A stretch of 64,000 bases of DNA. Source: Culex pipiens pallens (lineage: Eukaryota > Arthropoda > Insecta > Diptera > Culicidae). The notes below the pieces were generated by a model, which was not told the DNA's origin, ran no database searches, and saw nothing but the letters and a program-made list of their open reading frames with translations. The position numbers and the translations under genes are program-made. Of the stretch, positions 35,301 through 47,300 are shown one piece after another (position 1 is the first letter of the stretch; each line of letters opens with the position of its first letter). Location of the stretch: positions 129,866,117 to 129,930,116 of the forward strand of contig NC_068937.1 in the NCBI RefSeq assembly GCF_016801865.2, given 5' to 3'.

Positions 35301-38300
35301 TTTGCTTCGATATTCATAAGTTAAAAATTTCCCGGGAGTCTCGACCAAATTTCCCGGGAATCGAGAGGTCCAAAAATGGTCGATTTCCCGGGATTTTTTT
35401 CCCGGGAATTCCCGCTCGTCACCCTCTAGTTGAGGGTTAATACTAGCTTTCCCTTTAAATTTTTGCTTGGTGAATATTGCAAAACAACTGATTCAGAACC
35501 GGTGTAAAATGCATATTGTTTTCGTTCAGATTGTTCAGGCTTTTTTTTGGGTTGGAAACGAAAACTTGAACACAAACTTTTGATTATTGACCTGAGTAAT
35601 TTTCAATTGAAGCTGGTTTTTGTTTTGTACTGAGATACTAATGAACTAAATTTATTGAAATCTTTGATCACAATTTGTCTAAAACTATTCCCCTCCCTCA
35701 CACTCACTTGAGCAGCGTCAGGAACGCGGTCGGTTCCACGTCCGGCACCACGATTTCCTCCTTCGCCTCGGCCAGCCCGCCGTAGAACATGGCGTAGAAC
35801 ACGGAACTGCCGGTCGCCAGCACGTACTTGTGGGCCGGAATGGTTTGCACTTGTTCTGTGTCGAGAAAAAAAAAAAGACAAAAATCACAAAAACCATGTG
35901 ACATTCACGTCGTTACGTAACACACAAACAGACACACACACAGAGGGGGGGCGTAGTCCCTTACCGTCGGTTCCCACGATGAAGCGGATGTCCGCCATCA
36001 GGTCGTTGTTGAACATGGCCGCATTCCGCTCGCGGATCGTACTCTTGGTGGCCTGCCAGTTGGGGTCGCCGGTGTCGGTCGTGCCGCCGCCGGTTGTCGT
36101 GCTGGTGATGACGCTGCTGCTGGTCGAGGAACCTCCGGCACCACCGGTTCCCGCTGCGGACGCGGACGAGCTGGTCGTGGTCAGTGGCAGACAGAACGAC
36201 GTCGAACTGATGGCCCCCGGCGAGGTGATGGTCGGCGACGATGGCGCACTGCAGGGCTGAGTCACTTGCATGTTTTCTACCCCGCCGGCACCTACTCCAC
36301 GGTTTCCGCCGATGCCGCCACCGCCAACATTCTGAACAGCTGGACCTGCTGCGGCTGCCGCCGCCGAAGCACTGTTCTGGTGGAACGGAGCCAACACGTT
36401 GAACATCTCAACTGCAACGAAACCAAGGCGGAAACGGAGCCGGAGTTTAGTACCGATTCCATGGGAGGGAGCAGGTCGGTCCACGGCGTCGATTCCCGCG
36501 TGGCACGGTCGCGACGGTGGATTTTCTTTATTGTCTACTCCAGACCAGACCAGTCGACTGGCGGCGGGTCGACAGCTGCTGGCCAAAAGACGAACAAGAC
36601 GTAGACACTCACGGATGTTGGTGATTTGTGCTTGTTACGCGTTCACACCCGGTATGCTAGGGTAGGAGGACCTGTTCTTGGTGGTTGAAATTTTCAACTC
36701 TAAAGGGGGCCAATTTTTATTTGTAAGCTTTTTTGGAAGAGTTTTGGTTGTAATGGACAAACCCGAAGTAAACTGAAGCTCAATCCACAACAATGGAACG
36801 TCTTAACGAGTAACTTCACGCAGTAGGCCTGGCCCTTTTTTAAAAAATTGTAGTTAGAGTGACCAAGCTTTTTACAGGATATCTTTACAAAACTAGTTTT
36901 AAATAGTGTAAGCATAATCCGATTATAAAAAATATAAAATTTGTAATATTAAACAACTAGTCTAATAATAGGCCCACATTTTAGGTCGAAAATATGTCCA
37001 CGAAACAGCAAATTTGCGCTGTGCCCGCTCTCCCGTGTTGTTGTGTGCTGCTGCTGCGGTGGGAAAATCTGCATTGCAAACACACACTCACATCGGATTC
37101 GTCGTCTGGATAAGAAGGCCGCCGGAGGGGGGGATGGGTTTTGGGCCATAAGGTAAAGTCAAAGGATGAGATGGATGGACTCGTCGAGGTCAAACGGGAA
37201 TCGGAGCCTTGGCGCACGGTTTAGTTCGTCGGAACCAGTTAAGGTGGAACGCAGTTGTAGCGGGGAGGTTCCGTTGCCGCAGTTTTCACGAAAGGAGAGA
37301 AAGGAAGACGACGGAGCAGATTACGAGTGGGGCGGCGGCAAGCTGAAGCAGCCCAAGCAGGAACCGGCCTTTTTCGGTGTATTTCGGGCATGCGTGACCT
37401 TTGAAGAGAAGCTGATTTTGAAAATTTTATCAACTGGTGAGCTCGTTCTTTTTATAAGACAACCATACTTTCATTTATTCTGACATACACACACATCAAT
37501 GAACACAAACCACGCCAATATTACTATATACGCGGTAGGGTGTTCCTTTGGTCGTTCGCTGTGAGTTGTGGATTGCCTGCTTCTCTAATGAAGGTTCGAC
37601 TAGGGGGGCATGCTTATTAATTTCTCGTCGCTCCATACCCTCAGTGACGTGATGGGAGCAAGGGCGTCTATACAAAGTGTCCCTACACCCGCTACAAATT
37701 TCCGGTGCTTGGGGAGGGGAAAGGGGTTTCTTTTTATTCTTTGCGCCGGTATTTGTAGCACTAAAATTCGTGCAAAAAAACTTATGCACGTGGGTGTACA
37801 GATTACAGAGTAAAAGATGATCGAATTGTTCACCTAGCGCTCACATGTGTTCCAGGACCAAGTTGCCTGCGGGTATGGGGATCATACATACATAAGGTAA
37901 AGTCAAAGGATGAGACAGAACATTGCCAGACAGACACGGCGCGGGAAATAAACACACTCGTTCTAGTCACCAGGGAGAGAGCATCGATTTTTTTTGGGAG
38001 TAGAAAAAAATGTTTTTGCTCTCTGGAAGTTTACTCCATAAGGTTGTTCAATGATGTTTAATTGGATTAAAAAAAAAGTATTCCAAAAATCTTTAAAAAC
38101 AAATAATTAGTGCGTCCATCCCGGGAATTCCCGGGACAAAAATCCCGGGATTTTCCCTAAACCGGGAATTCTCGAATCCCGGGATTTTTAATATTTTGTC
38201 CCGGGAATTCCCGAAATTGAATAAAAATCATTTTTTGGTCAGGAAACTCAGGTTTGGTTGTGGAAATAGATGCACAGTTGAATGCTTAGTAATCGATAAC

Positions 38301-41300
38301 ATTTTTAAAGCATTAGCAAATTTGTATTCGGCATATATCAACATTTATTTGGCTTATAAGGGAAAATTATTAAAATTTTAGTTTACGGATCCGCAAAATG
38401 CCTAGCGCTTTAAATATTTTTCATTAAATTTTATTTATTTTTTCAATATTTACGTTTAATGTTGATTTTAAACTTGAAAAAATCATATTTTATTATTTTT
38501 CTTCAAACATCGGCATCTGGAGCAATTTAGGACAATAGTAACGAATTAAGACAGCATAATGTTCTGATATTTTAACAAAACAATTAGTACACAAATTTTC
38601 AAATTTATTGCTCTAAAAATCCTGTACCTATTCAGACTGCAGTCCCGATTTCCCCCAGTTGGTGGTAGTGACTTAAAGATAGTTTGTAAAATGTTTTATA
38701 TAAAACCTGTAGGTATGTTTTATATAAAACATGAAATTCTAAACTTTTCTAAAATTTTACATTGGATGGGTTCATTTTATTTGTTATCGTTTCTTGTTTT
38801 TTTACAGTTTCAATGATTTTTTTTAGCTTTTGTAGTCATTTCATTAAAAAAAATAAAGAAATATATTAATAAGAATTTTGTGATTATTATTATGAAATAA
38901 TTTGAATCACATTGGATTAAAAAATGACTCATCACACATAACCTTCGGCCGCCTAGAAATGAGCAGAAACTTGCAACAGAGACCACAAAAGATCCGGGGG
39001 TCGTTAAAGTTGATTGCTTTGCTTTTTTTGGATTAAAAATTATGATTCAATAAAAATCCAAAGTATAACAAAAAACAAAAAAACAAACATTTTTAATATA
39101 TTTTAAACTAACTAAAAACTGCTGTTCTTGTTCAGATTGAAGTAAAGATTATCACCAATTAACAGTATTGAGCTAATTCTATGATTGTAAGCTTGAAAAA
39201 CATAACAAATTTAATGAAAACATAGATTTTATGACTGTTTAAAAAAAATTCCCGGGATTTGAAAAATATTTTTCCCGTTTCCCGGGAAATTCAAAACCCG
39301 GGAAAATTGGACGCCCTACAAATAATTCAAAAAAAGCAGAAATCTTGATGAAATTTTCCTTAGGGTGCGTCTTTTATTACGTAACGCAAAAAAAATATTT
39401 TCATTTTTTTAAGTAGTTGTTTCAAGCATTGTCATCATCACAACTTTTATATTACAAAATTATTTTGAAAAAAATGCTTTAAAATTGGATATGATTTAAT
39501 TTTAGTCAAAACTGTACTAAAATTTTAATTTTACATTAAAAGTTTGTTAATTTATTATTTTGATAAAAATTTAAATGTGAATTTTCCATTTGATCAAATT
39601 GATTTTTTTTGGGAGTAGAAAAACATGTTTTCCCTCTCTGGGAGGTTTCTCCAAAAGGTTGTTCAGTGCTGTATAAAAAAAATGATTTAAACAAAAACAT
39701 TTTTTACAAATCACGAAATAGTAGTTTATGCAACAAGTTGCAAAAAGAGGATTTTTTCAGCACGAGTCGTACATTTATCCAACGAGGTTCACCGAGTTGG
39801 ATAAATACGAAGAGTGCTGAAAAAATCATGTTTTGCAACGAGTTCCATACAACATTTTTTGCAATTCCAAAAAACACACACTGAGTAAAATTTTATGTCA
39901 AATTTTCATGTATTTTGTCAATAAATCGCTTAAATAAAAAAAATGTTGAAAAGTGTTACTTTTCGAAACAAGTGCTGAAAAGTTCAACTTTTCAGCACCC
40001 ATTTGAGTGCTGAAAAGTAGAACTTTTCAGCATTTATTTTGAAAAATGTTGCTATTCGATTCTGTTATTTTTGGTACAGAAAAGTAGGCTATTTCGACGT
40101 TCAAGAATGACAGGAAAAGTAAGTGGTTTCACGACGGAATTGCAAAAAAAATATATTTCAAATCAGTGATATATTTATGAAATTTACAAACATTTGAAAC
40201 ATTCATACAAAATATTTTTTTGATATTTTTGAGTTTTTTGTTGTTTAGTTGAAGCATCAAATTACTTTAAGTTAGTGTTTTCAACAATTTGTATATTACA
40301 AAAATGTTGTTAAGCAGGAATGCCACGATTTTTTCAATGAAAATTAGCAAGGGTCCTGATTGCTCCAAAACGACTCATTCACTCGCTACCACCAATCGAA
40401 AGCAACAAAAGCCTGCTCTGACCGTTTCCTACCGTTTGTCGCTTCCGAACCAATCGCTACAGAATACTCTCTTTTTGCTCTCCCTCTCACTTCAATCGAG
40501 TAGTACAGCGAATGGTTCAGAGAGACCGATTGCGTTATGTCGCTCAGTCGCTGAGTCGAAATCTTTTGCGATCGGCTTTGTTTTACTCATTTATAAAACT
40601 GGTTAAAATCTATGTTATCATAAGTGTTTTGTAATTTTGTTGATAACACGACATCAAAGACACATTTACAAGCAATTTCCATAATGCCAAATACAAATTT
40701 ACGGTAAACTGTAGTAGTGCAGGCCAAAAGAGCGCCGAGCTGGTGTGTTGTTAGATTCTCTCCTCTCTGAACGTATTCGTGTGTGACTCGGGTCAACGGA
40801 CGGAGTGGGCAAAGAAATTCACGAAGTATTTGTGTCGCTGGGAGAAGCGATTGAGCAAATCGCAGGCAGCCTGAGCGTAGTGTTCACTTGCGAATGGTTG
40901 CGAGCTCCAGTCGGCAAAGATTCGCTCGGCGATGAGTGAGTGATTTCTGATCTTTGAACCGAAAATCAGGACCCTTGAATTAGTTCCAAATGACATACAG
41001 ACTACATTTCCGAGACAATTTTCCACTGATGACTGATAAAATTATTTTATAAATAAGTTGTTTCAAGTGTAGTTGAAACATGTTTCATTCATCTATTTTG
41101 AAGTATTCTCAATATTAAAATTTTTAAAATGAACGTGATTTTATATTTAAAATTGGATATAATGTCAACCTTGCAACTATTGCCAAAACTGTACTAAAAT
41201 TTTCCTTTTCTTTTAAACTAATTATTTTGATAAACATTTAAAGGTAAATTTTTATTTTTTAACATTTTTGAATCCAGTAACTGGACGTTGTGTGGCTAAG

Positions 41301-44300
41301 CACAGCATTTAGTAAATAAATTTAAATCCTTTCAATGTCACCTCGTTGAATTAATTTCTACTTCCAGACTATTTTTCAATTATATTTTTAACTTGAATCC
41401 AAATAGACTTACTAGGAAAAGGTTTTCTTGTTTATTTAGGAATGTTTTGGATAAAATTGTTATCACCTCTTTATTTTGATTTGCAACCAAAATATTGCTT
41501 CAAGAATCAACTACATAAGGCCAATTGGTAATTTTATAATCACGTATAACTTTTTAAAAGGGCTTAATACAATTTTTAAATAAATTTTTCAAATTTCGAA
41601 ATAATGTTTGTTAAAGAAGACATTTTTTTTAAATATAAACTTTTTTTTAAAGCTTTATTACAAAAGCCAGCAGATCGATCAACGAAAAAAAATGGAAAAT
41701 TGTTAGAATTTTAAAGCTTTTAAAAAAAAATCCGGGGATGAAAAAAAAAGATTTTCACAAAAAAAAAAACAAAATATTGTCAAATGAAATTGTATACATT
41801 AATTTTAGATGAAAATGACTTTACACATTTTTTTGATAAAGTGCTCCGTTTTAAAGTTTTAGGCATTCACAGGTATTTTTTCGTTTTTTTTTAGTTTTTT
41901 TGCAATTTAAAAGTATTTTACAAAGTAAAAAAACGAAACATTTTTCGAAAAAAAAAACCTGTGAATGTGAATGTTAACTTGAAAACGGTGCACTTTAGTT
42001 AAAAAATGTGTAGTCATTTTAAGCTTTTTTTTTGAAAATGTCCTATAAACTATTGTCTTTCATACGTTTATAGGACATATTTAAAAAAAGAAAGAAAAAA
42101 AACTCTAGAATCAAACATTTGATTTTTTATCTAAAAATAATGTATAAAATTTTGTTTGGCAATATTTTGTTTTTTTTTTCTTCTAAAAATTTATTTTGTT
42201 TCCAAAAATTCAATATATTGTGACCAGATTTTGCACCATTTTTTCTCAAACGCAAAAAAAAATTAACTCCAACGTTAAAAAAAAAAATCTTTAAACATAT
42301 ATTTTTTAGATTTTTTTCTTCGATTCAATTTCTAGTGATAGAAAGTCAATTAAAAAATTCCAATAGCTTTTCCGTGCATTTGATTCTCAATCATGATGGG
42401 ACAAGCCCGCAAAATTGTATGGACAAAATTGATGATGCCAAATGGCTTCTTTTGACAGAGGAAATGCAAGGGCTAAACTTTTTGCGAAAAAAGCTAAGTT
42501 TGAAATCTCGATTTTTTTTTGCTAAAATTTTGCACCAATGCAAATTAAATTTGTAATTTTAAACAAAAATCTTGAGTGGAAAAAGGGTGCAATTACTGTT
42601 AATGTTAGAACTAACTCAATGTGGAGTATACAACATTTAAAAAATCCTTTTTTTTCATATAACAAAATGATTTCAGTTTTGAAATTTTCCTCGAAATATT
42701 TTTTGCGATTTCGTTTAAATTTTTCGTTTGTTCAACCCACCGTGTTTGGCTGAGTTGAGTAATTTATAAATTAATTAGGAACATAACTTTTTCATGCTTC
42801 TTTATAGAACCGTGCCTTTCTGAGCAAAACATTTTAAATTAATATCGATCTTTCCAGTTAACCCTCGCCCCTTCCGGAAATTTACACTTACTATTGTGAT
42901 ATGGAAACACTGAAAAAATCTGCTCTTCATTCCTCTTCATTGGGCGTTGGGAAATTTTCGCATACAGATTGGACATAATCTTCCGGGGGAACCGATAGAA
43001 ACAGAATTCACTTCTCGTTTTACGAGGTGGTCACTTTTCTTTCTTTCTTCCTTGACCTGAGCCTTGGGCTTTTTGGGGGAAATCTGGGGCGCGTCACTGG
43101 AACTATTTTTTCGGCCTTCGTTGACTGATAAACTTATTTAGGAGTATTGCACACACTGTTGCTGCGATTTTTGGGCTTTTTTCGGTGCCACACCGATTTC
43201 TAGTCAAGTTCGACCATTTTTCGTTGAAATCCGGTCGGAAATCCTGGGTGAAAAACGGAATTTTCTCCTCCAGCGAGTGAAATCTCTGCCCGGACTAGGC
43301 TGCAGCCATCTTTCAATTTCGCCCGACTTTTTTTCTGCTCTCTTCTCCGTTGGCATAAGCGCTTATACGCAAACAGTTTGTACACATACGCAAAGGGGGG
43401 GTGTTTGCGCGTCAAGCGTTACGGTGGTATTGGTGAAGTTGGGAGGAATGGTGGGCTGGTTTTTTTTACTTTCTTGTTGTTTACTAAATTTGCATCAGTT
43501 TTGATTTAGGTTAGAATTGCATTTTAGAATTGTATTTTATTTTAATTTGTGCTTGTTTGATAAATATTTTCGTTTTATTTTCTTTTATTAAAATTTTTGT
43601 AACTTAACTTGTTTATTCCATGCTTTCCTCACAGTCGGTCCATAAAAACTTGAATATCCACCCTCACACAATTTCCTTGAGTGTGTGTGGCTGTGAGTAT
43701 CAAAGTGGCGATGTGGTAGTGAACTCTCGTGTTCTAATCACTCACTAATATTAGCGTATTTCGCGTGCCGTAACATGAAAACCATAACAAGATTGTTTGT
43801 TTACACTTTTTAGTGCACTTGTTATGGGACGTTTTCTTTATTATTATGTCTAGAATCGGCGATTGCTGGTTTCCAATAAGATTTTTTATAATTGTAAAAC
43901 GTTATTGAAACTATTTATTAGATTTAATTTGTTATTTTTAGTTTGTTTTGTTTTTAATTAAAAACGCATTCAAGTTTGCTTAACATATGCAAATTAACTT
44001 TTCGCAAATCCTTCAATCTGCCTCCGGCTAACGGCCGTGCCGGCGAGCCATAAAATGTCAACGGCTCCTTTGTTTCAAGGGGACGCGCGACCACGATCGC
44101 AACGAACCAAAGCAGAAGGAACCATTAAAAAGTTTAAGTTGATTCAAGATCGGTTCGTTGTTTGTGGAGTGTTTATTTTTTTTGCTTAGGTTTGTTTTTT
44201 GCCCCAAACAACCTTCACAGACTTTTGAGAATGTCAAGAAGAGGCGCAAAAAAAGGCGTTCTTAATTCGTAAACAAAAACACGTGTTTGAAGGCGTTGTT

Positions 44301-47300
44301 TTTTATAAGGTAACGTAAAATTTGTGTTTTTATCCACTTCTCCTCTTTTCGTAACAGGAATTTTACCTCTTTTCCTTCGCTCTAACGTATGTTTTTTTTG
44401 CGTTTTTTGTGGAATTTATATGAGCATTTGACGTAACCTACCAGAAAAAATCTTTATTCTTTCTTCTTAAAAAAAAGTATTCATTATTTGAAGAAACAAT
44501 ATTCTCCATAATTTCGAGACTCGATTATCCGAAGGACTCGAAAAAATTTCACTTCGGATAATCGAATCACGAAATTTCTTTTTCGATGCCTTTTTTATTG
44601 TCGAGCTTTAGTATGACCCCCGCACTACGCTAGAGTGATATAGAATTTTTAAATTCAACATGGCGTCCAAAATGGCGGTGATGGAATATTGAAAAAATGC
44701 ATTTTTTTTTATCTAGTAGGCAATCTAGTGGGCGAGATTTCCGTAATAGTCGCAAATTTGAAATCGAGTTTTCGGCCACTTCCGAGCGTTTTTCTCGCAT
44801 TTCTGAGTGCGGCAGGCTTCCTTACTACCTTTCTTATGACATTTTGGACAATTTGAAAAAAAATTGTCGGTTTCGATTTTGGACGGAAATTTGACTTTTC
44901 GTAAAAATTTCTCCGTTTTTGGTCTGAAAGTCGGTTTTAGGTGCGTTTTTCGGGCCCGGATTCGGATTCGGGAGACAATTTTCGACCTGGTACGACCTAC
45001 CGTGGGGTCGAGAAAATTCAAAATGGCGGCCTTGGAGTGGTTTGAAAATAAAATTTGGAGTAAAAATGGGCTAAAAATCTCGACTGCTCGGTGTAAAATG
45101 GCAGTTTTGTTCGCGCTGTTCTTGCGCATCTGTTAGGGGTGGTCCGGTTTTCGAGAGGCGCGTCTGGGACCGATTTTGGGCGAGATTTCCGTAATAGTCG
45201 CAGTGGGCGCTAATTTGAAATCGAGTTTTCGGCCACTTCCGAGCGTTTTTCCGCATTTCTGAGTGCGGCAGGCTTCTTTACTACCTCTCTTATGACATTT
45301 TGGCCAACTTTGAAAAAAAATTGTCGGTTTCGATTTTGGACGGAAATTTTACTTTTCGAAAAAAATTCTCAGGTCGCAGAACTCGAATTTGATCTTAAAA
45401 CAAGACAATTAAAAAATTCTTTTTTTTTTGTTCGTGGTTCGATTATTCGAAGTCTCATACAAACCTTTAGATTATCAGTACCAAGAAATAAAAAAATATG
45501 TTTATCAGATCTCATATTTGTGTTCAACCTTTATCCAATCTTTTATATTTTCAACTTGGAAAATTAGACCCCTTCCCCCTTAAAATCTTGTTTAAATTAG
45601 CATAGCATAGCATAGCATTGGTGTCTACCCGTAGCTGCTACTTCGTTATTGACCAGGACCCCCAAACATTGCTCCGTGGACCACAGATGAAAAGTAGGAA
45701 CCAATCATCACCCCTTCGCAATTTTCAAAGGTCCCTTTCATGCTGATCAATACCGACGCCGGCCACGACCAGAGGTAAGACACGGGGAAGTGGATGGGAA
45801 TGTTAGTCCGATACTTGAGTGATGGGACCGCCAAATCGACTGCGTCTCCGACAAAGTATCACATGAGTTTTGAGGGGTTAGTAAGATGGGTATGAGGTCA
45901 GGATTCACTGTGGTAGGTGATGCGACCATAAGCAATTTGTTTATCGGTTGAAATTTTAAAAATCTTAGGCAGCCGGCTGCGGAAAGATAGCTATCTAGGG
46001 ATTTAAATATAGTATTAATTCGACCGCGATTCTCCAGAAATTCTCCGTCGGCGTGCCTTCCGATCAACGGTGATGTAGGAAGGGCTTCATTTATTGAAAT
46101 GATTATTGAAATGATATAAAAAGGGCTTAATCCAGCAATACGACTTGCTAGTCTCAAAAAAAAAAAAAAAAAAGGTACGTTTTTATAGAAAACTATAAAT
46201 AGAGAACAACACAAAAAAACTCATCGGCCAATGAACGCGAGTGGATAAAAACAATGAAAAAAAAAGAAGGTAAAAAAACAGAACTGCGCGTTCCCCTTAA
46301 AATCTTGTTTAAATTACAGGAGAAATGAAAAAAAGTTCAATATTTCAATTTTTGTTTACAAATTTTGAATTGTGGATCCACATATCGAAAATATGTTCTA
46401 AATGTTATAAACAATAATTTGATGTATCAATTGAAAATATTTTTAATAATTATAAAGCATTTTGTGATAATTTTGTTTCAACATTTTGAAAATGAAATGT
46501 AAATGGCCTGACAAACTGAGCTAATAAAACAGTACCATATTCTTAATTTCTGATAATGTAAAAAAATATTTAATTTTTTTATAAAGTTTTTTATTATTTT
46601 ATTTTAAAATAATTTTGAGCATGTTTAACTTTTTTACAAGAGTGATTCTTCACAAAATCTGAAATGGATTTCATTTGTATTTTTTTAATTAGCTGAAATT
46701 TGTCCCCTCCCCTGAATATAAAAAGAATTCAGCCACAGATAAGAATAACCATAAACTTTCACAAAGATATATTTTTTTTAAATCTCATTAAGTTTCAAAA
46801 ACATTTAAAATGCACTCTGAAGAAATTAAAAAATCTTGTTTTAAATCAAAATTAAATTTGCAGTAAGTAGTTTTTAAGTTTTAGTCATTTTAGGGTTAAT
46901 TCCAGATCAAAACATATTTTTGATTTTTTGAAACAGTGTTTATTTATGTTCATTTCTGAAAATTCTATTTTCAAATAGTTTATACAATTCTCTACAATTT
47001 CCGTTTTAAAGCAGTCGAAATTGAACACATAGTTGCTAAGATCCGATATCCCGGAACTTATTTGCCGATTTTCAAAAAATAAATCTCCTTGAAATTTACA
47101 ATCTTTCGAAACTAAACATTTTCTAAATTTAAAAATGAAAAATAACATTTCAAAAGAGCCAAAATTAATGTTTGCAACTATGTGGACGATTTTCAAATTC
47201 AAAAAGGTAAAGTTTTAGAGAATTTTCTCAACAATATTTGCAAAGATAGACATACGTGGACACTATTTAGAGAATTAACCATCTAATGAAGACGGTACGT

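Larger units (their letters stand above)
31567..35707 (-). other. lute intron 3 (4.1 kb)
   Basis: Holds a 1.9 kb degenerate ttcaac-type repeat, a near-perfect hairpin (33949-34000) and a hAT-like element (34525-35428). No coding sequence seen. Confidence 0.8.

Noticed and set aside
37166..37483. 105-codon plus-strand frame as a separate gene
   Set aside because: GC-rich, but without a domain, splice context or homology that I recognise; kept only as an unexplained island.
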